From NCBI GenBank assembly GCA_900696685.1, contig CAADHA010000029.1, forward strand, positions 19,679-83,678: a stretch of DNA of 64,000 bases. Reading direction: 5' to 3'. This document shows, piece by piece, positions 9,601-17,080 of the stretch. Source of the stretch: an uncultured Planctomycetota bacterium (GTDB taxonomy: Bacteria; Planctomycetota; Phycisphaerae; Phycisphaerales; UBA5793). The notes below the pieces were generated by a model that worked only from the letters and a program-made list of their open reading frames with translations, searched no databases and was not told the DNA's origin. Position numbers and translations under genes: made by a program. Numbering within the stretch: the stretch's first letter is position 1; each line of letters starts with the position of its first letter.

Positions 9601-9716
9601 GCGGCGTCGATCGCATTGAGTTCAACACCGGCACGGGGAAGATCGTCAACCGGGGTGACTCCTGGTTCATCGACAACGACAACAGCGACGACTTCCTCCT
9701 CGGCCGAATCATCTGA
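6648..9716 (+). CDS. Large secreted LEPR-XLL protein with degenerate metalloprotease-like domain
   Basis: The 1022-residue protein carries the planctomycete LEPR-XLL motif, LEPRKLLS, at residues 27-34 after a basic N-terminus. Residues roughly 35-255 are beta-rich. A matrixin/reprolysin-like segment starts near 257 (VVFLDFDGQDIGDFF). At 410-419 the sequence SHYIGRNLGL occupies the place of the zinc site HExxHxxGL, but Tyr replaces the catalytic Glu and Arg replaces the second His. A Met-turn-like SIM follows. The C-terminal 450 residues are beta-rich and repetitive. No PEP-CTERM tail is present. The ATG at 6648 follows AAGGGAG. The likely role is a structural or binding protein at the cell surface rather than a protease. 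Confidence 0.8.
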   Translation: MPAFRNRTVRRRPARGDLTLRPTFQPLEPRKLLSATASQIASALDLPEGVVVTFEGHRDAVGVFENYTVHGLLGLPSGPNGQFLVLSTAHAFDAVRTTDGATRDATTRYRDLGAEGAADDFATVRFTLEVPFAIVRQRLLIDFIYASDANTDGGDFFDIIVNGVNIAAQDGRGRIEAGGAYVTNERDPEIGGTVPGYGFQIGTEYTDLLTASYSIPDGVMTLEIEITIADSNDPLKDAWALIDNIRFETPQVVFLDFDGQDIGDFFLAGTNYVVPAFDANDFGLGGNFADVIKADLEAAFAPYAIQFVTSEPVSGEFMHVVIGGRNSDTVTISNTRSTEWLRRPLNASTTFRQLFNYVNFRNANGQERSFGMADRLDLDNGDRGDMAVVFAKEIARLGEFDYNDLINTISHYIGRNLGLRPEAATAIDSIMNEDILLRGSLIQDQNNDLLSVRWGDRRDGATVMRQNAHQVLMGNLGPSAEQSGIVRAFTDVSRLNEAHWTITQPTRGRLFDAQFIIIGDKHTRTNATFADEWVETQILVTDYAGRDPQIVITASSRDNGRIDYETYGPRNLGQYNEVTNDARIVVISLFQEVGSLPVFRGQASVVQTDAADTTVYFRSFEYTEADGDLVTITLTSRTGLFAVEETEGGLVVTLAETDSQRDTMIINVRRRGGDGRAVISGILGSGLRTLKVLRTDIEGAGVDLTGITVGRFESILGGSHFNLRQDERVNGNIHFETIGADSRIVIGRLAWKFLAQEILGGTFAFGELMRFDARNNLFADRIDIEDGDRARIVVRGDAMGGFWAVWTETSKRESWRLIDVRGSVSDVTIHAPGRLTTLKVQEDFDADVDVLALNKAILRGDWTGHMILRHDGSDFKQSAVSINVTGAARGLLLQAQDSINSLQLGAAFDSNFYVGFDFSVTSGLVVDPTLIVNEDARVKTLKLRGVRGEAFDMVNSIFSAVTFGKVMLGNVNGDNGGVPFGLSARGVDRIEFNTGTGKIVNRGDSWFIDNDNSDDFLLGRII

Positions 9717-9746
9717 ATCGCACGATCACGACCCTGCACACGCGCC

Positions 9747-9777
9747 ATCCCCCCGGCCTCGCACGGGGCCGGGGGAT
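9747..9777 (+). terminator. GC-rich hairpin after the LEPR-XLL gene
   Basis: An 11-bp stem (ATCCCCCCGGCC against GGCCGGGGGAT with one extra C) lies 30 bases after the stop at 9716. It lacks a clear T-tract, so it may be a processing or weak termination structure. Confidence 0.45.
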
Positions 9778-9866
9778 AGGATGATCCCATGGCGTGGACG
9801 CAACTTCCTGCGGGGCGGCCCGTAGGATGGGGCGTCCGTCTTCGTTACTCCTTCAGGGGATCAGCA

Positions 9867-11426
9867 ATGAACCAGACCACGTTGCTCCGTCGGCTCCGGC
9901 GCACCGGCCTTGGCCTCTCTCTTGCCACACTCGCCTTTCTCCCCGCCTGCCAGGGCAAGGAGGCTGCCAACGCGCATGTCCCGGCCGCACTCTCGGAGCG
10001 AGATGCGGCGTGGTCGGCCGAGGTCATGGCCATCATCGACGAGGGCAAGAACCACAACCAGGTGATGGAGCACCTCCGCCACTTGACGCAGGGCATCGGG
10101 CCGCGCCTCACAGGTTCCACGCGCGCCAGGACAGCCAACGAGTGGGCTGCTGAGCAGTTCCGTTCGTGGGGGCTGGTCAACGTCGAAGTGCGCGAGTGGG
10201 GCACGATTCCCGTCGGGTTTGATCGCGGACCTTCCTACGGCCGCATCGTCGCCCCGCGCGGCGCGGAGCGCGAGTTCGAATTCACCTGGCCTGCCTGGAC
10301 GCCCGGCACCAACGGCCCGACACGCGGCGCGGTCTACCGCGAGCCGACATCCGAGGAGGAGTTTGCCGCGATCGCGGACAAACTCGCGGGCGCCTGGATC
10401 CTCCAGCCGGCGCGGCGGCCCGGCGCCCGCCAGGGAGTCGTCGAGACGGGCGGGGCCACGCCGACGAACTGGCTCGAAAAGTGCCGCGAGGCCGGCATCT
10501 CGGGCGTCCTTTCCGCTTCACGCGGCGGGGAACTCGTCCAGACGGGCGGCCGCTTCCGCGAAATGGACCTCAACGATCTTCAGAAGTGGGTGAACATCAC
10601 CATCCGCCGTTCCGACTATGACGCGATGAACAGCCGTCTCTTCGACGGCGAAGAGGTCATCGTCGAGTTCGACTGCCAGGCGTCGTTCATTCCCGGTCCC
10701 GTGCCGTGCTACAACACGATCGCGGAAATCCCGGGAACGGAGAAGCCCGATGAGGTGGTGATCATCTCGGCCCACCTCGACAGTTGGGACGGTCCCGGAT
10801 CGCAGGGAACAGTGGACAACGGGACCGGCTCGTCGGTGACGCTGGAGACGGCACGCATCCTTGCCGCAAGCGGCGTCAGGCCGAAGCGAACCATCCGCTT
10901 CATCCTCTGGACGGGTGAGGAGCAGGGTCTGCTCGGGTCGCGCGCCTACGTCAACACGCTCTCCGAAGAGGAACTGTCGAAGATCTCTGCGGTGTTCGTG
11001 GACGACGGCGGAACGAACTACCAGGGCGGGTTGCAGGTCATTGATGTGATGGCCCCCATGCTGGCGGAAGCCACGGCGCCGGTGACGGCCGCCTTCCCGG
11101 ACATGCCCGTGGCGATCAACATCAACCCGCGGATGCCGCGCGGCGGGGCGAGCGACCATGCCTCGTTCAACGCCAAGGGCGTGCCGGGCTTCTTCTGGGA
11201 CGAGGTCGGCCGGGCCGACTACCGCTATGCGTGGCACACGCAGAACGACAAGTTCGAGCAGGGCATCCCGGAGTACCTGATCCAGTCTTCAACGTGCTCG
11301 GCGGTTACAGCCTTCAACCTCGCCAATGCGCCGACGCTTCTGCCTCGCGAGCAGCGCCGCCAGGCGGAGGAGGCAGAGGGCGATGAGCCGCGCGGCCGGC
11401 GCCCGCGCCCCGGACCGGAGAACTGA
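9867..11426 (+). CDS. M28-family zinc aminopeptidase lipoprotein
   Basis: The 519-residue protein begins with a lipoprotein signal ending in a lipobox-like LPAC, Cys28. The peptidase M28 domain occupies about residues 280-495. Metal-binding positions are visible: His303 in SAHLDSW, Asp317 in VDNGTGSS, the Glu pair 351-352 in TGEEQG, an acidic residue in VDDGG near 379, and the final His in AWHTQND. An inserted region at about 110-270 fits a PA-like domain. M28 enzymes remove N-terminal residues from peptides; here it should act at the outer face of a membrane. The ATG at 9867 follows CAGGGGA. The C-terminal 25 residues are charged and proline-rich. Confidence 0.9.
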   Translation: MNQTTLLRRLRRTGLGLSLATLAFLPACQGKEAANAHVPAALSERDAAWSAEVMAIIDEGKNHNQVMEHLRHLTQGIGPRLTGSTRARTANEWAAEQFRSWGLVNVEVREWGTIPVGFDRGPSYGRIVAPRGAEREFEFTWPAWTPGTNGPTRGAVYREPTSEEEFAAIADKLAGAWILQPARRPGARQGVVETGGATPTNWLEKCREAGISGVLSASRGGELVQTGGRFREMDLNDLQKWVNITIRRSDYDAMNSRLFDGEEVIVEFDCQASFIPGPVPCYNTIAEIPGTEKPDEVVIISAHLDSWDGPGSQGTVDNGTGSSVTLETARILAASGVRPKRTIRFILWTGEEQGLLGSRAYVNTLSEEELSKISAVFVDDGGTNYQGGLQVIDVMAPMLAEATAPVTAAFPDMPVAININPRMPRGGASDHASFNAKGVPGFFWDEVGRADYRYAWHTQNDKFEQGIPEYLIQSSTCSAVTAFNLANAPTLLPREQRRQAEEAEGDEPRGRRPRPGPEN

Positions 11427-11486
11427 GCCGGCGATTGAATGACGTGAGCGCAAGGCTGCCAGCGACGCCGCGAACTTCCGGCGCCA

Positions 11487-12713
11487 TCAGGAGATCGCGC
11501 GCGAGATGGTCATGATGGGAAGGAGCATGGCGATGGCGACAAAGCCGACAACCGCTCCCATGATGGCGATCATCGCCGGTTCGAGGTACTGAGTGGTGCG
11601 TGTAATGGCTTCATCGAGCTCCTCTTCCGAGTTCTGGCCGATCTGCTCCATTACGGGTCCGAGGCGGCCGGTCTGTTCGCCCGCGGCGATCATGCGCACG
11701 ACATTGGGGCTGATGAGCGTGCTCTGGGAGAAGGCGTGGCTGAGCGACCGCCCCTGTTCGAGGTCGAAGGCGACCTGCTTCCACAGTGACTGGTAGTAGG
11801 CGTTGTTGGTGATGCCGCGCGTGATGTTGACGGACTCGAGCAGATCGACTCCCGAGACGATGAGCGTGGCCATGGTGCGCGAACTGCGCGTCAGGAAGAG
11901 TTGCCGGTACATCGAGCCGATCACCGGCAGGTGCAGCTTGGTCCAGTCCACGGTCAACCGGCCCCAGCGGGTGCGGAGGAAGACGGCGAGGATGACGCCT
12001 GCGGCCACCACGCCCATGGCGAGGGCGATCCAGTTCTCCTGAAGGAAGGCGCTCAGGGCGAGCATGATCTTCGTCGGCGCCGGCAGCAGCGCTGCGCGCT
12101 TCGAGTAGATCGAGGCGAACCGCGGCAGGACGATCGTCACGAGGAAAAGCGTAATGGTCAGTGCAAGCACGATCATCACGCAGGGATACGCAAGGGCGCT
12201 CTTGATCTGCCTTGCGGTCTTGAGTTCCTTGTGCATGTAGTGTGCGACGCGGCCGAGCATCAACGCCATCGTGCCCGAGGCCTCGGACGCCTTGACCAGC
12301 GTCACGGTGATGGGCGGGAAGACGCGCGGCCAGCGGGCCATCGCGGAAGAGAGCGTCGCGCCGGAGTGCACTTCGTCCTGGATGGCGCGCGAGATTCGAC
12401 GGAAGTGGGTGTTGTGTCCGACGGAGTTGAAAGCCTCGAGGGCGTCTCCCAGGGGCACACCCGCGTCGAGCATCACGCTGATCTGATGGCAGAACTCGAT
12501 GACGTCGGGTCGCGTCACGCGCCTTGCCGCTTCAATCGTGCGGATCTGCTCGACCTGGCTTTCCATCGACCGCACCACGCCGGGCGTTATGTCGAGGACG
12601 TACTTCCCCTCGGCGCGAAGAAAGCGGCTCGCCTCCATGATCGACTCGGCGTTGACCGTCCCATCGATCAGTTCCCCTCGTAGGTCCCGCGCACGATAGG
12701 TGAAGACGCCCAT
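11487..12713 (-). CDS. gspF: Type II secretion system inner-membrane protein GspF
   Basis: GspF is the polytopic platform protein that couples the GspE ATPase to pseudopilus assembly. The 408 residues have the usual length and begin MGVFTYRARDLRGELIDGTV, the family hallmark. Two T2SSF domains lie near 75-200 and 275-400, each preceding or holding membrane segments (CVMIVLALTITLFLVTIVLP near 180, WIALAMGVVAAGVILAVFL near 230, and a terminal AIMGAVVGFVAIAMLLPIM). The repeated motif LDAGVPLGDALEAF / VSGVDLLESVNI is present. The gene follows gspE by 34 bases. Confidence 0.93.
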   Translation of the reverse strand: MGVFTYRARDLRGELIDGTVNAESIMEASRFLRAEGKYVLDITPGVVRSMESQVEQIRTIEAARRVTRPDVIEFCHQISVMLDAGVPLGDALEAFNSVGHNTHFRRISRAIQDEVHSGATLSSAMARWPRVFPPITVTLVKASEASGTMALMLGRVAHYMHKELKTARQIKSALAYPCVMIVLALTITLFLVTIVLPRFASIYSKRAALLPAPTKIMLALSAFLQENWIALAMGVVAAGVILAVFLRTRWGRLTVDWTKLHLPVIGSMYRQLFLTRSSRTMATLIVSGVDLLESVNITRGITNNAYYQSLWKQVAFDLEQGRSLSHAFSQSTLISPNVVRMIAAGEQTGRLGPVMEQIGQNSEEELDEAITRTTQYLEPAMIAIMGAVVGFVAIAMLLPIMTISRAIS

Positions 12714-12747
12714 GATGCTGTTCTCCGGTTCGTCCGGCGGCCGCGAT

Positions 12748-14487
12748 CTACAGCGCCGTCGTGTAGAAGACCTCTTCGACCGTGGTCAGGCCTTCGACCG
12801 CCTTGCGCAATCCGTCCTGCCGCAACGTCGTGTACTTTATCTTTGCGAGCGCAGCGCGCAGCTCGTGCAGCGTCGCACCCCGACCGATGGCCTCCAGCGT
12901 CTGCTCGCCGGGCACGAACAACTCGAAGATGCCGACTCGGCCTGAGAAGCCGGTGGAGCGGCACTTGGGGCACCCGGCGCCCCGGTAGAGCGTCTCGAAC
13001 TTCCCGATCGACTGCTCGATCGCCTTGCGCGTGATCGCGTCAGGCTCGTGCGGCTCCCTGCAGTGGACGCAGATCTTGCGGACCAGGCGCTGCGCCAGCA
13101 CGCCGCGCACGATCGCGGCAACGAGGTACGGCTCGACGCCGAGGTTGATGAGCCGCGTGACCGCGCTGGGCGCATCGTTGGTGTGCAGCGTGCTCAGCAC
13201 GAGGTGGCCGGTGAGGGCGGCCTGCGTCACGATCCGCGCCGTCTCCGAGTCGCGGATCTCGCCCACCATCAGCACGTCAGGGTCCTGGCGCAGCATCGAC
13301 CGCAGCGCGTTGGCGAAGGTGAAACCCGCCTTCTCGTTGACCTGGAACTGGTTGATGCCGGCAATGCCCGCTTCGACCGGGTCCTCGACCGTGCTGATGT
13401 TGATCTCCTCCGAGTTAAGCTCGACCATCGCGGAGTACAGCGTCGTTGATTTGCCGCTTCCCGTCGGGCCCGTGACGAGGATGACGCCGTTGGGCTGCGA
13501 GACGATGTGCCGCCACGTCTTGAGCATCTCCGGGCTGAAGCCGAGTTTCTCGACGTTGACGATGACGTTGCTCGAGTCGATGATGCGGACGACGACCTTC
13601 TCTCCGTTCTTGCCCGGCATGGTGGAGACGCGCAGGTCCACGGGCCGGCCGTCAAGCATGACGTGAATGTCGCCGTCCTGCGGCAGTCGCCGCTCGGAGA
13701 TGTCCATGCCCGACATGATCTTGATGCGGCTGACGATCGCCAGTTGCATCGCCGGCGGCGGGCTGATCTTCTGGTAGAGGCGGCCGTCCACGCGATAGCG
13801 CACGCGAAGCCGCCCGCTCTCAGGCTCGATATGAATGTCCGATGCCCCCTCCTGCACCGCGGAGTAGATCAGGAAGTTCACGAGTTTCACAACCGGCGAA
13901 TGCCCCGCCACCTCCTCGAGTTTGGAGAGTTCGGTGATCTGCCGCTCGACGACGGTGAAGTCGTCCTCGTTCAACTCCTGGTAGATGTCGTCGATGACGA
14001 AGACGTTGGCGTCCGGGAGGTACTGCCGGAGCGTGTTCTGGATGTCGGTGGCGGCGCTGGCGACGATCTGCACGTCGTAGTTGCTCAGCCGCGTGATCTC
14101 CTCGACGAGGTACAGATTGGCCGGCTCGGCCACGGCAACAGTGAGACGGCCGCGCACGAGAAACAGCGGCAGCACGCCGTGAGTCTCGAGGAACTCGCGA
14201 GGCAGGGTTTCGATCACACTGGGGTCGGCAAGTTTGGGTGAAACCTTCGCGTACGGCACGCCGTACGCCTCGGCGAGGACGGAGAGAACCTGGTCCTCCG
14301 TGACGTATCCCATCTCGACGAGGACTTCGCCGAGAAGTTTGCGGTGTCCGCCCTGTCCCTGACCGGCGAGCGCCTGCTTCAACTGCTCTGCCGTGAGCAG
14401 GCCTCGCTCGAGGAGCATCTCCCCGAGTTGCATTTTCGTGCCGTCGCGGAGCGAGCAGCGATCGGTTGCCGTGGCCGCTTGAATCAT
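12748..14487 (-). CDS. gspE: Type II secretion / type IV pilus assembly ATPase GspE with N-terminal MshEN domain
   Basis: The 579-residue ATPase powers pseudopilus extension. Residues about 19-85 (MQLGEMLLERGLLTAEQL, then LLGEVLVEMGYVTEDQVLSV) form an MshEN/GspE-N domain, a family known to bind c-di-GMP in some homologues; the first Arg of the usual RLG element is Gln here. Walker A GPTGSGKSTT lies near 338-347, an Asp box and the LRSMLRQDPD / MVGEIRDSETA Walker B region follow, and a four-cysteine zinc site (CVHC ... CPKC) lies near 472-505. The ATG at 14487 has GGAG nearby upstream. It lies between the signalling operon and gspF. Confidence 0.93.
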   Translation of the reverse strand: MIQAATATDRCSLRDGTKMQLGEMLLERGLLTAEQLKQALAGQGQGGHRKLLGEVLVEMGYVTEDQVLSVLAEAYGVPYAKVSPKLADPSVIETLPREFLETHGVLPLFLVRGRLTVAVAEPANLYLVEEITRLSNYDVQIVASAATDIQNTLRQYLPDANVFVIDDIYQELNEDDFTVVERQITELSKLEEVAGHSPVVKLVNFLIYSAVQEGASDIHIEPESGRLRVRYRVDGRLYQKISPPPAMQLAIVSRIKIMSGMDISERRLPQDGDIHVMLDGRPVDLRVSTMPGKNGEKVVVRIIDSSNVIVNVEKLGFSPEMLKTWRHIVSQPNGVILVTGPTGSGKSTTLYSAMVELNSEEINISTVEDPVEAGIAGINQFQVNEKAGFTFANALRSMLRQDPDVLMVGEIRDSETARIVTQAALTGHLVLSTLHTNDAPSAVTRLINLGVEPYLVAAIVRGVLAQRLVRKICVHCREPHEPDAITRKAIEQSIGKFETLYRGAGCPKCRSTGFSGRVGIFELFVPGEQTLEAIGRGATLHELRAALAKIKYTTLRQDGLRKAVEGLTTVEEVFYTTAL

Positions 14488-14613
14488 GATGAACTCCAAC
14501 GGAAGGATGCGGGGCGTCGTTCGCAGGGGTCCTGAGAGTCTGATCCCCGGCACGGATGTGCCGATGCCCTGCGTCGATGCGTTGCTCCTTTGATCCCTTG
14601 ATTCCTTTGCTTG

Positions 14614-14949
14614 TCACCTCAGCGACCGGATCGCCTCGGTGACTTCCTTGTGCGTGTCGAACTGGTGCTGCAATCGCGTGATCTCGAGGATCTTGCGGAT
14701 GTTCTCATCGGGCGCGACAAGCCTGATCTGGCCGAGGTGCTCGGCGGCGGCCTCCTGCAGCCACAGGAGCGATTCAAGTCCCGCGCTGTCGATGAAGGTC
14801 ATCGCCTCAACCTGGAGGACGAAGTCCCGCGTGCCGCGCTGGATTCGCTCGCCGACGGTCCGTCGGAAGGAATCGACGTGATCGCTGATGAGGTCGCCTT
14901 CCACGGTCATGATGGAGATCTTGTCGTGGTCCTCGTACTTGACTTTCAT
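14614..14949 (-). CDS. STAS-domain anti-sigma factor antagonist-like protein
   Basis: The 111-residue protein is a single STAS domain of SpoIIAA/RsbV type. The phosphorylatable serine position is Ser55 in FIDSAGLESLL. Such proteins switch partners when phosphorylated by an anti-sigma kinase; no such kinase is encoded beside it. The start overlaps the HD-GYP gene's stop (ATGA), making it the last gene of the kinase-receiver-HD-GYP-STAS unit. It may be an output or tuning element for the secretion cluster, which is an inference. Confidence 0.88.
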   Translation of the reverse strand: MKVKYEDHDKISIMTVEGDLISDHVDSFRRTVGERIQRGTRDFVLQVEAMTFIDSAGLESLLWLQEAAAEHLGQIRLVAPDENIRKILEITRLQHQFDTHKEVTEAIRSLR

Positions 14950-16661
14950 GCCGCCACCCCGCTCTGCTGTGATTCGCCGGCGCGATCGCGGTCGCGCATG
15001 CGTTCGTAGGTTCGCAGCAGCGACCCATTCGCCGCGCTGCCGACGGAATCGACGGAGGGAGTCGCGCGTAGCGGCGACCCCATCATCTCAAGGAAAACAG
15101 GTATCAGTTTCGGATCGAACTGCGTTCCGGCGCAGCGCGCCATCTCCGCAAGCACATCCGACGAAGAGAGCGCCTTGCGGTAAGTTCGCGTTGAACTCAT
15201 GGCGTCGAAGGCGTCGGCGACTCCGACGATGCGCCCAAAGAGGGGGATGGCCTCGCCGGCCAGAGCCTGCGGATACCCCTTGCCGTCGAAGCGCTCGTGG
15301 TGCGACATGACGCCGGGGATGATGTCGTCGAAGTTGGGAATGTCTCGGAGGATTCGCACGCCGATTTCGGGGTGCCTCTTGATCATCGCGAACTCCTCGT
15401 CAGTGAGGCGCCCGGGCTTTGAGAGGACGGCCTCAGGCACGCCGATCTTGCCCACGTCGTGGACCAGGCCCGCGATGTGGACGCGCTGCACCGTCGTCTC
15501 GTCAAGCCCCATTCGCGCGGCCAGTTCGCGGCTGAGAAACGCCACACGCCGGGAATGGCCGCAGGTGTAGCGGTCCTTGGCGTCGATCGATGCGGTAATC
15601 GCTTCGAGCGTGCCGAGAAACATCTTCTGCAGCCCGTCATACAGGCTGACGTTGTCGAGGAAGATGCGCACATGTTCGGCCGTGGCGCCGAGGATCTTCA
15701 CATCGAAGGAGTTGATCTGGCTGGTCTCGCCAATCTTGGCGCCTGCGATGATCGCTCCGTACACGTCGTCGTTGTCGGCGAGCGGCTGAACGATGAGGGA
15801 CGAGCCGATGGCGGTGAGGTCGGCGCAATCACAACTCAGCCCTTCCTCGCAGACGACCGGATTGCCGCCCTTCCGGGAGGCGATGAGCCGGTCCAGAACC
15901 GTAAGCAGCGCGGTGCGCTGGCAGGTGAACTCGCCGGCGTGGAAGAGCACGTGAGCAAAGTCGCCGCAACCGGCCTTGCGTCCGCTCAGCCGTATCGCCG
16001 TCCAGCGGAAGGGCATCACCTCGAGCAGGTCTTGGCAGACGGAATCGAGGAACTGGCGAGGCTGCCGCACGACGTTCATGTTGCGGCTGACCTTCTGGAG
16101 CAGGGCAAGTTCCTCGTAGGCGTCGGTGAGTTGCCTCCCGAAGGACTCGATGTGTGCGCCGGCGTCGTGCAGGTCGCTCAGGTCGTGGAGCCACCACTCG
16201 ACGGTCTGGATAAGCGTGGGCAGGGCGCCGCGTTCGGGCAGGGCCGCGGCCAGCAGCTGACCTCGCGGATCGCGCCTGGAGGATTGTGGGCCGCTGAAAG
16301 ACGCCATCGCAGCATGTTGAGGCAGATCGGAGGCGGCGACGAGGCAGACGGCCTGGCCGACGCGTCGACGCCGCTGCAGAATCGGCACCACGACGAGCAT
16401 CATCGGAAGGTCGAGCACGACGCCTCGCGGTGACTCGATCTCCGCGCCGAGCCGCTGCCGCGCCAGGTCCATGGCTGCTTCGGGTCCGCCAACGAGGCCG
16501 ACAAGCCATGCAAACTGGCTTTCAATGACTCTCGGATCATCGAGAGCCGGCCCCGCCGCCACGATCGCGGCGGGCAGCGAGGCGCATCGCTGCGCGAGGT
16601 TGTGAAGCACCTCGCGCAGTTCGGGCCGATCGACCGGGTTGGTGGCGCACGTCGCGCTCAT
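14946..16661 (-). CDS. HD-GYP domain putative c-di-GMP phosphodiesterase
   Basis: The 571-residue protein has an N-terminal region of unknown type, a GAF-like middle (about residues 180-330, RNMNVVRQPRQFLDSVCQDLL onward) and a C-terminal HD-GYP domain. The domain shows the HD pair at 401-402 in LVHDVGKIG, the HHERFDGKGYP motif with GYP at 462-464, and VADAFDAMSS. HD-GYP enzymes hydrolyse c-di-GMP at a bimetal centre, and all recognisable ligand motifs are present. Its start overlaps the receiver stop and its stop overlaps the STAS start, so the three are co-translated. The ATG at 16661 is fixed by this overlap. Confidence 0.9.
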   Translation of the reverse strand: MSATCATNPVDRPELREVLHNLAQRCASLPAAIVAAGPALDDPRVIESQFAWLVGLVGGPEAAMDLARQRLGAEIESPRGVVLDLPMMLVVVPILQRRRRVGQAVCLVAASDLPQHAAMASFSGPQSSRRDPRGQLLAAALPERGALPTLIQTVEWWLHDLSDLHDAGAHIESFGRQLTDAYEELALLQKVSRNMNVVRQPRQFLDSVCQDLLEVMPFRWTAIRLSGRKAGCGDFAHVLFHAGEFTCQRTALLTVLDRLIASRKGGNPVVCEEGLSCDCADLTAIGSSLIVQPLADNDDVYGAIIAGAKIGETSQINSFDVKILGATAEHVRIFLDNVSLYDGLQKMFLGTLEAITASIDAKDRYTCGHSRRVAFLSRELAARMGLDETTVQRVHIAGLVHDVGKIGVPEAVLSKPGRLTDEEFAMIKRHPEIGVRILRDIPNFDDIIPGVMSHHERFDGKGYPQALAGEAIPLFGRIVGVADAFDAMSSTRTYRKALSSSDVLAEMARCAGTQFDPKLIPVFLEMMGSPLRATPSVDSVGSAANGSLLRTYERMRDRDRAGESQQSGVAA

Positions 16662-17080
16662 GTCCCCTGCTTCGCTCCCACTGCGCCGCTCACGCAGGCG
16701 ACCAGTTCGCGCGGGCTGAAGGGCTTGCCGAGGCACTTGTGAATGTTGACGTTGCGCAGGTCCGCGTCGTCGAGGGCGAATCCGCGTGCCGTGAGCATGA
16801 TCACCGGAATCGACGCGGTCGCGGGATTCTGCTGGAGACGCTGGCACATCTCCAGGCCCGTCAGGAACGGCATCTGGTAGTCGGTGATGATGAGGTCGGG
16901 CCGCTGCTCGATCGCCATGGCGAGGCCCTCCTCCCCGTCGGATGCGGTCAGCACTTCGAAGCCCGCGTTGGAGAGTTTGAGGCTCACGACATGCTGGATG
17001 TAGTTCTCATCGTCCACGACGAGGATGCGGGCCTTGGCGCCCGGCGCTGTCTTCTCGGATTTCTGTGGCTTCGCTGCCAT
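16658..17080 (-). CDS. Stand-alone response regulator receiver protein
   Basis: The 140-residue protein is a CheY-like receiver with the acidic pair Asp23-Asp24, the phospho-acceptor Asp67 in IITDYQMP, and Lys119 in LGKPFSPREL. There is no DNA-binding output domain. The ATG at 17080 overlaps the kinase stop (ATGA) and has AGGGAGG at the right distance. It is the probable partner of the kinase encoded immediately upstream and may signal to the HD-GYP protein encoded immediately downstream. Confidence 0.9.
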   Translation of the reverse strand: MAAKPQKSEKTAPGAKARILVVDDENYIQHVVSLKLSNAGFEVLTASDGEEGLAMAIEQRPDLIITDYQMPFLTGLEMCQRLQQNPATASIPVIMLTARGFALDDADLRNVNIHKCLGKPFSPRELVACVSGAVGAKQGT